From contig CM032233.1 of NCBI GenBank assembly GCA_019009955.1, forward strand, positions 84,905,001 to 84,969,000: a stretch of DNA of 64,000 nt, given 5' to 3'. A model generated the notes under the pieces. That model saw nothing but the letters and a program-made list of their open reading frames with translations, was not told the origin of the DNA and ran no database searches. This DNA is from Riptortus pedestris (taxonomy: Eukaryota; Arthropoda; Insecta; Hemiptera; Alydidae). The translations under genes and the position numbers were made by a program. This document shows positions 25,001 to 35,879 of the stretch, one piece after another (position 1 is the stretch's first letter; every line of letters starts with the position of its first letter).

Positions 25001-28000
25001 AAGTGGTCATGTACCCTGTGTATGAACTATAGACGTTGCTGTCTTGGGGTATGAAGGTTTACTAGCCAGTCATCTGGGTGATAAACAAACAAAAATGTGG
25101 ATAAGGCTAAATGGCCAAATAGGAACCAAATAGAACATATTTTGTTGAGTGCTAAATATTATTCTCATATTTCTGAGATATGAAACCCTCAGGGAGCTCT
25201 CTGTGTGCCAACTATTTCTTGGTTCTGGTGAATCCAGTTACTTAAAAATGAGAAAATGATCTCCAACATCACTGGCAGCAATGAAGCAATTTGCAGAAGA
25301 AAGGTCGAGGAGGCATTAAAGGAAAGGTACAAGGGATAACTGAGAAGGCTCCTAAGGAAACCACAATTAATAAACAAATGCATACTCCGAAAAGAAGAGA
25401 AGCATGTAAATCTTTGAAAACTTTAGGGGATACAGGATCATTTTTGAGGACAAGAGAGCAGAAAGATCTAGAAAGTCAAAATTCCAAGGAACGGATTCAG
25501 TCGGGAGAATAGATTCTGTCTAGATAGACAATGAAACATTCTCAAACCAGCTGGTCTAATCAAGGATATGCTAAATTCTGGGACTGGAGTTCACAACCCA
25601 TGGAAAATATTCAGGAAAATGATACACCTTTTAGTGGTAAGAGATGAGATCAAGGAAGTTATACATGATCCATTCTGATAGGTCCTGTAATTTCTCTCCT
25701 TTTCAGCCCAAAGTAATGACCACTAACTCCTTCCTTCCAGTTTTTCCTAGAGATCTATTGCCTTCAATGTGCTTTTACTGATTGCCTTTGAAAGTGCTAT
25801 ATAAAGTCCAAAATGAACAGAAAAAGGCTATGACAGTCTGATATCTGTCTTTATAAGAAATTCACTGTAATTGTGGTTACAAGTTCTCATGATGTTCGCA
25901 CACTTACGAATATATAATCAATGCTGGCTTAATGAATTCTAATAATGTGCCCTTTTCCCTTACAGCCCTTTCAGTAGGGCTAATGCACTGACAAGACAGA
26001 AATCAAAACTTTAAATAATTTCAAATCAGTGAACTGAAACCCCTCAAAAATGGCTAGTGTCAGAAAGATTGGAAGGGGTGTACATATAAAATATTTATTA
26101 AGTCTATGCGCATTATTTACCGTATTTAGAAAATAATCAAACAATGTGCATGAATTTTGAAAACACAATAAAAGTTCCTTAGGAGATTGTGTATTTAGAA
26201 ATAATAAAAAATTTTAAATTGATAATGTCACTTACTTAATTACTTCCATGGCGCTACAACCCATAGCGGGTCTTAGCCTCTGCCATCGGCTCAATTGTTT
26301 TACTGTAATTAACCCAAAATAAATTTATCTTTCATCACTTCATTGGCCCATCTTGGGCCTTGGTCTTCCTCCCCTTTCTGTTCAGTAAGGGTCTTCTGAA
26401 CTATTTCTGAGATCTCTACTTCCCTCATTCTGGTAATTTGGCATGTTCAGCTAAGCCTGGATTACTTAATTATTCAGAATGTGTCCGGTCATTTGTAGAG
26501 CTCATATAGTTCAGTGTCCAATTCCTCCATATCTCTCTATCTTGAACTGGACAAAATATTCTGAACAGGATTTTTCTATCTAAGATATGGAGATCCATTT
26601 CATCCACCCACCTGGATAACCCAGGTCTAACAGCATATTTTAAAATTGATCTGACCCGTGTTTTTTTATCTATCTTAAATAGTATTGGTTATATTATATG
26701 CTTGGCTCATAGAAATGTGCACTTGTTGCCAAGTGTATTCCCTGTTCTTACTTCAATGCAAGAAAACTAGTTTTCATTGACCAAGGATACAAGGTATATA
26801 AAGTCTGACTCTTGTCCAGAAATACAGGTCCTCTGTTATCTCCTGTAAATATATATACTCTTCCTTTCACTAATAAGCAAGTGGGTGTACAGACCCATTT
26901 GTAGAGCAGCCTCTCACAGTAGGATAAAAGCTATGTCAAGTTCTATGAATGATCGCTTGATGATATCCAGGTCATCGGCATAACCAAGAACTTGGACCAA
27001 CCTACCAAATATTGATAATGTAAGCATTAGAGAATAACACACACAAAAAACAGGAGAATTTAAAATAAGCAGAATAAAAAATTATAAAAAGTTAGTTAAT
27101 AATAAAATGAAGTAAAAGATTTATAGAATATATATTTAATGTTACTTGAAAAATAATAGATGGAGTGGAAGATTGTGAACATGTGCATGATTTTAGTAAA
27201 ATATTTCTTTTAATATTTTACTATACTTCTTCAATTCAAGGAGTCAATTCCTTTTTAATTAAAAAAAAGCTGACAACCCACCCCATTGATTTCAGTACTG
27301 TCAGTACCTGCCTAAGCAAGTAAAATGGTATATTTCAAAATGTAGAAAATTTTAATTAGTTTCAGACAAATGGTTTTGTCAACTTTAAGGAAGTGTCAAA
27401 CGAATGGGAAACTATTCAAGTAAAATAAAATAGTTGTGAATTATTTTACTTGCTCTTTTGACATTCTGCCCACATTTTGTTTTAGTATAACAAATACATA
27501 AAAGTTAAGGGAAATATACAATCTTAGTACAACAAATTGACAAATGTAATGAGTTTTTAAATCCTATTATGATTCATTAATATAAACAAAATGTTTTCAA
27601 ATTAAATGACAATATTAATATTATTTACCAGAGAAAACACCCAGAAAATAGCCTGGCAAAAGTAGAGTGAGCTGCTGATATCATTTCTTGTCAAGAAAAG
27701 TGGAATTTCAACACAAGTTATACAAACGACAACCAACTCCATTAAAATCTGGAAAATGAGCCAAATGATATTATAAAACAGTATAACTATATATAACAAA
27801 CCAAAAATAATGTCTATACTAATACAACAATTATTAGATACACCAGTAATAAAATTGTGCATTGAATTAACCAAACTAGAGTTTCAGCTTAACAGGGTTG
27901 ACTTGAAAAAAGGGCCGGTTTTGAACTAAAATAAAAGTCTGTCACACCCCTAAACACTTGGTCGTGCTGGCCTTGAATGGCTTAGAGTCTTTGGGGGGAA

Positions 28001-31000
28001 GTATTCTCCTCCTCAGACTTACATGTGTAATAATATAATACACACACACCCTTACGACCTTCCACCAGTGATGACGCCATGTTCTCCAGATTGATGCAGC
28101 AAAATTTCCAAGTGTTCCAGTAAGAACTATTTCATGCATCTTAAATATTCTGCAGGGTTAGGAGCATGCATAATGAATGCATTAAAATGAAAAGTGCTTT
28201 ATTAAGTTTTCTTTTTACATACAACACACAATATAATAATTAAAAACATTTAATAAATATGATCTAAGTTTTCTTTTTAAATATCGTTTTATTTAAGCCC
28301 TTCAATACTAACATTAACAGTTTTTCTATCAGGTTTAACAGGTCTATTTTGTACAGGAATTTTTATTTAACTAATACATCTAGATGATGACTGTTATATA
28401 CGTGGGTGGCATGGGTCATTTGAATTATTTATAAAATATTCTTCAAAAGTTCCCATTTGTAAATTATGACTCATATAATTTGATTCTGGTCAAGTTTTGT
28501 ATCGTTCATAGTGCTCAGTAGTTCCATTGGTAAACTTGTAGAAGCAACAGGCTGTGTGGCTTAGACTATTTGGCATGCTGCCAAGGAAGTGAAGTCGTCT
28601 GATGAGTATTAATATTCCATAGTGTTAGAATGGATTGTACACTGGCTATGTCAAGGAGCAAAGTGATAAGTACACGAGAGACTGCGTAAAATAAGCAGAT
28701 TTCCCATGTACTGATGATGCACTACTAATCTCATCTCACCATATATTCTCTATTTCTAAATAAAAATCTGATGAGTAAAAGTGTGCAGCCAATAAAATCT
28801 TAATTGATCCTGTCATCACACAAAGAATTTTCATGTATTCCATCCAGTAAAAATGTGCTGACGAGTAAAGAAAGGCAGTATTAAAGTAAGGAAATGGAAC
28901 CTATACAACTTCATGCCTGGATTAAATGTGATGTGTATAATTGATTTTATGTGCAAGTTTGAAAATACAAATATACCACTTTGCAAGTAACAGGGCTAGA
29001 CCAAAATGTGATTACACATTAAACCCGAAGGTAAATTAACAAAATTAATAATATAAATAAATGTATAGGGATATCAAATTTTAATAAATAACAGTGCTAA
29101 AGGGTGCAACTATAAAACAATAACATCGATATATCGAGGTGTCTGTGCATTTTTTCACTAATTGGTATCAAAGGTCTGTATTATTTATTTTTGTTTTATT
29201 ATTCATAAATAATTAAAAACACTAAGTTAGTCAGTCATAAATTAAACTTTGAGATTTTGTTCTTGAAAGAAAATATTGCAGTGGATGCCCTTGATCTCTG
29301 CATTTAGAGACTCTGAGTAAACAGTATAAGTATTCTGAGTAGGATAAGATGCATGCACAGGCATGCAGAAACTTTCTTCAAAAAAAGGAGTTTCCCAAAG
29401 TACGGTTTTTTTTTTGTTTTTTTATGCATGACATTGGTTTCAGTACCAGAAAATGCAGAATTGCTCCACACTATTTGATGTCACAGCAGGCAGAATGAAG
29501 GGTGAAAATCAGCAAAAATCTTGTGAAAACCAAATGGCATTCGTTTTATCAAACAAATTGTGACTTGTGATGAAAAATGAGTGTATTTAAAGAATCCTAA
29601 TAACTAAAACAGAGGGTTTACACCACGACCAGTTCTCCCCATCACAATTTGAAAAAGAAGTTATGATCTATGTATAGAGGAATTTTGATGGTGTGGTGCA
29701 TTTTGAGTTGAAGTTGAGTGGTGAAGCTTGAGCAGTTATATGAGAAGTTTAATCTGCCCAACTTGAGAGAATACATGCATCTTTAGCTCACTGAAGCCTA
29801 GCACTGGTGAATAGGAACCAAGCCCTTTGCAACAGGACTCTACAGATCCAAGATTACTGCTGTAAAAATCAAGGAGATGAATTCAATATTCTTCCTTACC
29901 CACATCCTATACCTTTGGATTACCTCTGTTCCAGTCCATGACATATTTCCTCTATGGTGGGTCCTAAGATATATTTGAAGGAGTGTAAAATGGGTGTAAA
30001 GGGTTTTCTTGCAACAAATGATTCATCATGCCACCAGAATAGCATCAAACATTTAGCATAAAGGTGATTTCAAATGGTGGTTGATGTTTCAAAGGGTAAA
30101 AATAAAATGATAAAAAGTATACAGACTTTTGAATTACCTTTGTATATGTATTGGGCACTTGAATTAGTTGTAGCATTTTGGCGCTACTAGTAGGGTTTTC
30201 CAATTAATGGTGTGATTTCTCATCCTACTGTCTTTGGGCTTTGTTTTTATTGTATATCATTTGGTTGAAGCATAAATAACTAACCGTTTTACTTTATCAA
30301 ATATGTCTTAAGTTCGAACCAGATTAAGTGTTTTTAAGATAAGTTCTTCTTCGTTACTTTAACAACAAGAAAAACACGTCTGAAAGCCATCGAATTTTAG
30401 TGGATGTTTATGGAGAGCCTCCTCTAGCTGAGCAAATGTGTCGGAAGAGGTTTGCTTGGTTTAAAAGTGTGGTGATTTTGAGAAAAAGTATTAGAGTCAT
30501 TGCTTGATGAAGATCCATGCCAAACGCTTCAAGGTTTGGCTGAATCATTGAGAGATGACTTCAACAATCAGAAAATCCCTGAAAGTCATGGGGAATGATT
30601 TTAAAATAACAAAAACCTCAATTTTTGAAAAACTTTGCTATGAATTATTTAATTCAAACACCCAATAATGAGATTGCTCACCCCATCCACTCAGAAAGTA
30701 TAGAGGGTAGAGAAAATGAATGAGATGGGAACCGTGTGCCTACATGCATTCTAGGTCTTGGTCTGAGACTTCTCATAAACATAATAAGGGTTTTCTGTGA
30801 CTTAGAGCATCAGTTTTTGGTTCTGTACTCATTGTGCAAATGTTATTGTCAACTTTCTAACAGGAGAACTGTTTGAAGAAAGGAACTTTTAATACCTATA
30901 ACAGATGTCTGGAGGTTCGCCAAAACTTTCTTTTTCCTCTACTGTTGATCAGATTTCGTCTGAGACATTTCACTATTTCATTTTGTTTAATGTTTATATT

Positions 31001-31810
31001 ATCTGATTCTGCTGCTCCCTTTATCAAGAGCTTCCAGAACTTTTCATCAATTTGGGCCTGACACACTAATAACATTTTTATTATTGTCAAATACTCTATA
31101 TTTAATTCTAGAATTAAATTATTATTATTATTATTACAAAATAACACAGATTTTATTCTACAATAATATATTATAAAGTGGACTTATTTAACTCAATTTT
31201 TTATGATCTCAGGGTAACTCATGAATGACTTTTAGCTAGGTTTAGTGCTTACTATTAAATTTCTTTATACACATCCTATTAGTCATCACATCATTAGTCA
31301 TCTCATAGGATCACAATATCCAGTGCTATGTATAATCAAATTAAAAAATGCTATTAATAATAAAAATATGGAATTGTGTTAAATTGACATTCAATGCACC
31401 TCAGTAAAAATTTAATTAACTAAATGAAAATTAAAACTAAAAAATACTGCAGTAAATGGTTAAAATGAACTACTCAACAAATACTTAAAACAACAGTTTA
31501 AAACAAATTGATTCTGTTAATCAATTTAATCAGAAATAAATCTTAAATTAAAATTTATTTAGTAATTTATTCTGTTTTCCCAATCTTTGCTTCATAACAA
31601 ATCACCTTCACATAATTTACTTGCTCCCCAAGGCTACATGTAAAGCAGCTAAACATACCTGTTTAAATACTTAAGAATTACAAAATAAAGAAAGAAACTC
31701 ACGTTCACAAACAATTGTACATATGCAGGTTTTAAAGTTTTCAATGTTTTAAATCTTTGTGTGTGAAGGCATCTGTTGTCAGTATAAAGAAGCTCTGTGG
31801 AAGGAAACAT
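18268..31810 (-). CDS. TMEM192: TMEM192-like lysosomal/late-endosomal membrane protein (complete, six exons)
   Basis: Minus-strand exons 31703-31810, 27629-27748, 23009-23123, 22789-22935, 19724-19826 and 18268-18376 join in phase into 233 residues from ATG to TAA. Four hydrophobic segments lie at about 28-54, 62-82, 104-126 and 141-166. They are followed by VHKFNQIKPIPD and, near the C-terminus, ILEKQADLIYYLK, a predicted coiled coil. The spacing, the (R/K)FNxxKPxPD motif after the fourth helix and the EKQxDxIxYLK motif match TMEM192, a four-helix dimeric protein of lysosomal and late endosomal membranes (human about 271 residues) whose biochemical role is not settled. The start is the first ATG of exon 1, just before the TELLYTDNR segment. 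Large introns carry most of the transposon debris of this region. No single open frame exceeds 97 codons, so a simple ORF search would miss the gene. Confidence 0.88.
18377..19723 (-). other. TMEM192 intron 5
   Basis: Contains a short (CA)n and poly-A tract at about 18686-18724 but no recognised gene or element. Confidence 0.7.
19724..19826 (-). CDS. TMEM192: TMEM192 exon 5
   Basis: Acceptor ttatttttcag, donor gtagta; phase 1 in, phase 2 out. Encodes TVHKFNQIKPIPD through EIGYR. Confidence 0.88.
19827..22788 (-). other. TMEM192 intron 4
   Basis: About 3 kb of AT-rich sequence; no exon or transposon end was recognised. Confidence 0.65.
22789..22935 (-). CDS. TMEM192: TMEM192 exon 4
   Basis: Acceptor ttctttttag, donor gtaagt. 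Encodes the end of helix 3, a luminal-type loop with NKSGCINNTN (a possible N-glycosylation site, NNT) and helix 4. Confidence 0.88.
23009..23123 (-). CDS. TMEM192: TMEM192 exon 3
   Basis: Acceptor aatttcag, donor gtaagt, phase 0 in and phase 1 out. Encodes the end of helix 2, the loop HWFLKLGGHFTFYRKIKKH and the start of helix 3. The intron to exon 4 is only 73 bp. Confidence 0.88.
24640..24840 (+). pseudogene. possible non-LTR endonuclease remnant
   Basis: The plus strand reads IGTWNMWISLQRGKRRIL and then fragments resembling the NVRSLNQGKLE start of the apurinic-type endonuclease domain of RTE/BovB-like elements. The upstream 24298-24510 frame may be part of the same element. Short and decayed. 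Confidence 0.4.
24942..24997. repeat. (TA)n microsatellite
   Basis: Uninterrupted TA run of about 56 bases. Confidence 0.97.
26236..27003 (-). pseudogene. non-LTR retrotransposon 3' end, decayed reverse transcriptase
   Basis: On the minus strand QVLGYADDLDIIKRS (catalytic YADD at 26971-26982) is followed by EAALQMGLY. After several stops come LDRKILFRIFCPVQDREIWRN and finally MAEAKTRYGL before a stop and RHGSN. This is the normal order of palm, thumb and C-terminal tail in many insect non-LTR elements. The 3' terminus near 26236 ends in a TAAG-type simple repeat. Upstream parts are missing, so it is a 5'-truncated dead copy in antisense to prickle and in the same orientation as TMEM192. Confidence 0.75.
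27629..27748 (-). CDS. TMEM192: TMEM192 exon 2
   Basis: Acceptor ctcattttccag, donor gtaaat, 40 whole codons: helix 1 (ILMELVVVCITCVEIPLFL) and most of helix 2 (LYFCQAIFWVFSL). Confidence 0.88.
29490..30140 (+). pseudogene. mariner remnant, catalytic part
   Basis: The plus strand has IVTCDEK followed by a TGA where the DEKW Trp should be (29560-29583), then VYLKNPNN, EFTPRP, and further on FDGVVHFELK and KFNLPNLREY in shifted frames. The order is that of mariner transposase from the first catalytic Asp onward. Many stops are present. Confidence 0.6.
30230..30660 (+). pseudogene. mariner remnant, N-terminal part
   Basis: Plus strand: VLLRYFNNKKN, SHRILVDVYGEPPLAEQMC, RKRFAWFKS, then LLDEDPCQTLQGLAESL. 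This is the N-terminal paired helix-turn-helix region of a mauritiana/SETMAR-like mariner transposase, broken by stops and frameshifts. Confidence 0.65.
31703..31810 (-). CDS. TMEM192: TMEM192 exon 1 with start codon
   Basis: ATG at 31808-31810 and 36 whole codons (MFPSTELLYTDNR to VQLFVN), donor GTGAGT. It runs straight into helix 1 in exon 2, and the lengths match the family N-terminus. The region upstream in the gene is the probable 5' UTR. Confidence 0.8.
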
Positions 31811-32369
31811 TTCTGTCGAAAACTAGCCACTACTCTTTACAAACAAAGCATCTAGGGCCTAGAAAACATGAAATACATTCGATTTTTATGAGATAGAATT
31901 AACAGCAATAAATATTTTAGTTAAATTTGTAAAACACACTCTTAAAGACACTATACGTCTCTAAAACGTAGTTATCACTAAACCGACCTAATTCGAATGA
32001 TACCAAGTACAAAGGGGCTTGTTTGATACGAATAAAACAAAGTAAATATTGTATTGCGAAATATTTACATCTTAAGTACTCTATGGCTAAAATCGACATT
32101 AAATTATTTTATTTAAATATTACGTGCTATGAATTTTCAATTAAAATTGATTCAATACTCGATGCGTGGAAATAAAATTTAATTAATATTAGACATTCTA
32201 ATTACATATAATAAATATTTAATAAAATATATAGAATATACTATGCCTACAATTTAACTCAGCTTAAACGTTTATGAGGCGCTCAATTTCAAGCTTCCTA
32301 GGTCCAATATATCATTAATTGCAAATGGATAAGAGAAGTGATTGTTACTTAGAGTGATGTCTTTTAAAT
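31811..32369. other. 5' flank of TMEM192
   Basis: AT-rich; must include the 5' UTR and promoter of TMEM192, but no core promoter motif stands out. Confidence 0.5.
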
Positions 32370-32546
32370 TTTAAAAGGACTAGTTCTTCACTTCCTAGGT
32401 TTGATGGTAACAAAGTATAATATTATAATTTCCAAATTGATTATGTTAAAATTGATTTATTTAAATTTAATAGGGACTAGTTCATCTCTTCCTAGCTTTG
32501 ATGGTAACAAAATACAATATGATTGTGTTAACTTTTATATATTTAA
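32370..32546 (+). repeat. 82 bp tandem repeat, left part
   Basis: Two diverged units containing GACTAGTTCATCTCTTCCTA and GTTTGATGGTAACAAA. The array is cut at TTAA 32543-32546 by a piggyBac-type element. Confidence 0.85.
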
Positions 32547-34327
32547 CCCTTCACTACGTAGCTTTGCATATCTGCAAAGCGAAATTAAATAAAATTTTCT
32601 CATGTGTCTTTGCTAGTTTGATGTTGAAGCCCCATTTACACAACTGCAATGCAATGTATCTAAAACTGTGTGCAAGGATTTTCCACTAGTCCTTGCCACT
32701 GTAGACTTATGCCACTTACATACATCCATCACGTTCTCGAAAACTTCAGTTTGGCATGAAGCACCATCTTGTAAGAGGCAGTATACGTCAAGAAAACAAA
32801 AAGAAAGAAAATAAAAAATGTATTCATGATTCAATAACAGTGGTGAATGTCTCTTAGTGTTTTTGCATATTTCTGCTAATTAACAAGTGAATAATGAGTG
32901 ATTTTATTCGGTTTGCACATCTGCAAAAGTGCGTGATATGGTTGTATTGAACTCATACATTATAGAAATTCGAACTACTTGTTTTTAGTTCAGTTTCTTC
33001 TATACTTGTTGAAAAAACTTAGTGTGATGGATTCCTTTGTTTGTTGGGATAATGGAAGACTGTAGGGTTTTGACATCAGATGAATTGTTGGCAATGGTTT
33101 GCCCTTCAGAGAGTGAAGATTGGCTGGAATTCAATGATTCTGAGGAAGACCCAACAATAAATGTCCAAAGCCTTGAATCTCCAGATAGCGATAGTGATCC
33201 TGGAACTGATATCCAAGCAGAACCAATTTCAAATATATCTAATACAGCTAAGGGAAATGTTCAAGGTAATTCTCCATCTTCCAGAAATTTGCACTAAAAT
33301 TCAATGAAAACCTGACACGGCCAGACCCCCAAGGTCTGAAGGTGACAAACTATACAAAATAAGGCCAATGCCGAAGCTAATGGAAATGTTGTTATTCGGC
33401 TGTCAAGAGAAGTGCCAATACACCAGAATCACAAGTTATATTTTGACTGATATTATACTTCTCTGGATTTAGCGATGCAATTGTTCAATAAAGGAATTCA
33501 GTGCTTTGGCACAATTGAACGCAATAGAATTCCTAACAGATAGTTCTGGGACAAAAACGAAGCCAAAAAGGCATCACGCGGTTATTCAGAGGAATTCACA
33601 ACAAATTCTGAGTCAGTTGACATTTCTACTGCCAACAGCAATGCCAGTTTCCTCTCCAATTTTGTTAGAGGACTTCCGAAATTAGAAGTGGAATGATTTG
33701 ATAGATTGAAAAAGAACATGTAATGGTCTGTGCTAGACAAACTCTATAACAAGCAGGCCAAGAGCCAAGAAGGCCAGCTTAGTGGAAGACCAAGCAGCTT
33801 GGGCCCAAAGAACAAGAGAATAGAAGCTAAGGGATCTTTCCTACCACCAAAAGATGTACGATTAGATGCAAAAAGAACAACATTTCACATTTGCTTCATG
33901 TGAAAAATATAAGTAAATTTGTGCTTGAATAAGAAAAATAACTGTTTTACCTCATTTCATGTATCTGAAGTCACTTTGTTTCATGCAAATATACTCTAAC
34001 TGAAGATAACATTTCAGTTTTTTTCACTGTTTTTGTTAATTCTATATTTTTGAAACATTTCAGCATTTTGCTGTTGAGTTTTTTTATCACGTAGTTCGAT
34101 TATAAATGCGCTGCTTTGCATGTGTGCAAAGTGTGAAAAAATAAAATGTATCCCTTAATTCGACTATATATGCGTGACTTTGCATATGTGCAATGTGCCA
34201 AAAAAACAAATTTTCTCAAAAACTGCAAGCAGAAGATTTTTAAAAATATTTTTCCAATGTTCTGTAACTTATCCTAAATATGTATCAAATTATAGTTACC
34301 AAGAAAAACAAATCGCGTAATGAAGGG
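32547..34327 (+). mobile_element. piggyBac-type transposon, 1781 bp, degenerate
   Basis: TTAA flanks both ends (32543-32546 and 34328-34331). Termini: left CCCTTCACTACGTAGC, right (reverse complement) CCCTTCATTACGCGAT, sharing about 12 bases. The interior encodes a decayed piggyBac-like transposase. Near both ends lie copies of the palindrome TTTGCATATSTGCAAA (see findings). Confidence 0.92.
33052..33880 (+). pseudogene. piggyBac-like transposase, broken
   Basis: From ATG 33052 an acidic N-terminus (LTSDELLAMVCPSESED, DSEEDP, SPDSDSDPGTD) typical of the family runs to a stop at 33297. Then, in other frames, come GDKLYKIRPM, GTIERNRIP, KKASRGYSEEF and FVRGLPKLEVE. These correspond to the KIRP, GTxRxNR and SNFxG...VxRxxR blocks of PGBD transposases in the right order. 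The region is shorter than a whole transposase, so the catalytic segments are partly deleted as well as frameshifted. Confidence 0.75.
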
Positions 34328-34722
34328 TTAAGTTTTATTGGGACAAGTTCATCTCTTCCTAAGTTTGATGGTTACAAAGTACAATACGACTGTGTTAACT
34401 TTTATATATATAAGTTTTATTGGGACAAGTTCATCTCTTCCTAAGTTTGATGGTTACAAAGTACAATACGACTGTGTTAACTTTTATATATATAAGTTTT
34501 ATTGGGACAAGTTCATCTCTTCCTAGGTTTGATGAGGGAAAAGTACAATACGATTGTGTTAACTTTTATATATTTAACTTTTATTGGGACAAGTTCATCT
34601 CTGCCTAGGTTTGATGGTAATAAAATACAATACGACTGTGTTAACTTTTATTTATTTAAGTTTTATAGGAACTAATTCATCTCTGCCTATGTTTGATGGT
34701 AACGAAGTACAATATATGATTG
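34328..34722 (+). repeat. 82 bp tandem repeat, right part
   Basis: About five units of 82 bp (TTTTATTGGGACAAGTTCAT, GTTTGATGGTTACAAAGTAC, CGACTGTGTTAAC), the first two nearly identical. Continues the array interrupted at 32546. Confidence 0.95.
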
Positions 34723-35879
34723 TGGTGACTAGCTGGTTGGACCGAGTGTAGTCGAGCCAGGTTGGTCAATCCTTCGCTTTCGCTTCTCTCTAGTGAAGTA
34801 CATATCATTATACACATAATATGTCATACATAAAGATTTCCTTCCTGGACCCTTTCGTCATTTTCCCCCCTACTCCGACTAAAGAAGAAAGACCTAAAAA
34901 AAAATCATGCGTAGAAAAAGGGCATGCGAAGGAAACTAAACTAACGAATAACGTGCAAGCATGCAAAATAAAAACAAGTACCTCATGTACACACGCTAAT
35001 ACGTGGGATATACACATACATACCGGGCTGTGATCTGGGATAGGATAACGATTTTTGGTGAGGATTGCCTTTTTCTGTTATTTATTTACCATTTTAAGGC
35101 GTTTTTGTAGAGAGAAATCCAGGTGCTGGTTGTCTGAGGAGACGTGCTGAAGATGATCTGCTCAGGGTCTGAGCAGAGTAAAACGAAAGATGTCGGAGAG
35201 TAGGCTAAATGGAGAAAGGGTTATTAGATAGTTGTAGGTGTGTTACTGTTAATGTGTCAGTGTAATATGTTATATTTAGAAGACTGTGTGTAGTTATGTC
35301 ACCTCTAGTGTGTCTGTAGTTCCAATAAGCCTGCCAGTCTGGTTGTGAGGTTAGTCGGTCCTTGCCATCGTTCTCGTTGTAGCGGCCATGGAAAGTCGTC
35401 GAACTGTCGATTGTTTAAAACTTTTGAAGCTACTGAAAGGTAGACGAAAGAATAAATCTAAAGAGACGCGTTCCGTATGTTAGAGTGGGACGTAAGACTC
35501 CAGTGTATATTCGTTACTTCAGTTTGAGTGTAAGCGTATGTGGTCTGAATATGTGGCCAAGGGAGCGGGTTTTTGACTTGACCTGCTTTAGCTTCCTTGA
35601 AAACTGTTTTCCGAATGTGAGGTGTTTCCCTATGTGCACCGTTATTCTTTCTGAAAGTGAAGCGTAGCACGTCCGTGTTCGTCGGGTTTATTGTGATGTT
35701 TATGTCACTCAGTCTTTTTTCACGTAGTTACAAACTCTCACGGCTTGTTTGAGTGTTTGTTTGTGTGATATGGATGTTCTGTATACCGCCTTGAGGCACG
35801 CCGCAGGGGACAGGCTGTGTGTGCGAGAGGCTTGTTCCTACCCTAATAGTTACAGTATGATTAAAAAATTACACGTGAG
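34723..35879. other. CERT 5' flank, higher GC
   Basis: Less AT-rich than its surroundings. Contains a Kozak-like gcggccATGG at 35388 that opens a 31-codon frame ending near 35481, with a possible donor GTAGAC at 35442 or so. It could be an upstream, non-coding or alternative first exon of CERT; unproven. Confidence 0.35.

Larger units (their letters stand above)
23124..27628 (-). other. TMEM192 intron 2 with retrotransposon debris
   Basis: Holds a (TA)n run, two non-LTR retrotransposon remnants listed separately, and otherwise AT-rich sequence without recognisable genes. Confidence 0.7.
27749..31702 (-). other. TMEM192 intron 1 with mariner remnants
   Basis: About 4 kb. Apart from the two mariner fragments and a short piece resembling the 16/43 kb repeat near 28680-28710, nothing was recognised. 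Confidence 0.7.

Noticed and set aside
25291..25512. 73-codon Lys/Glu-rich frame
   Set aside because: No start context, no splice sites, no recognisable family; probably chance or transposon debris.
27917..28140. Start resembling the dispersed repeat (GTCTGTCAC)
   Set aside because: Only about ten bases match; the following 200 bases do not.
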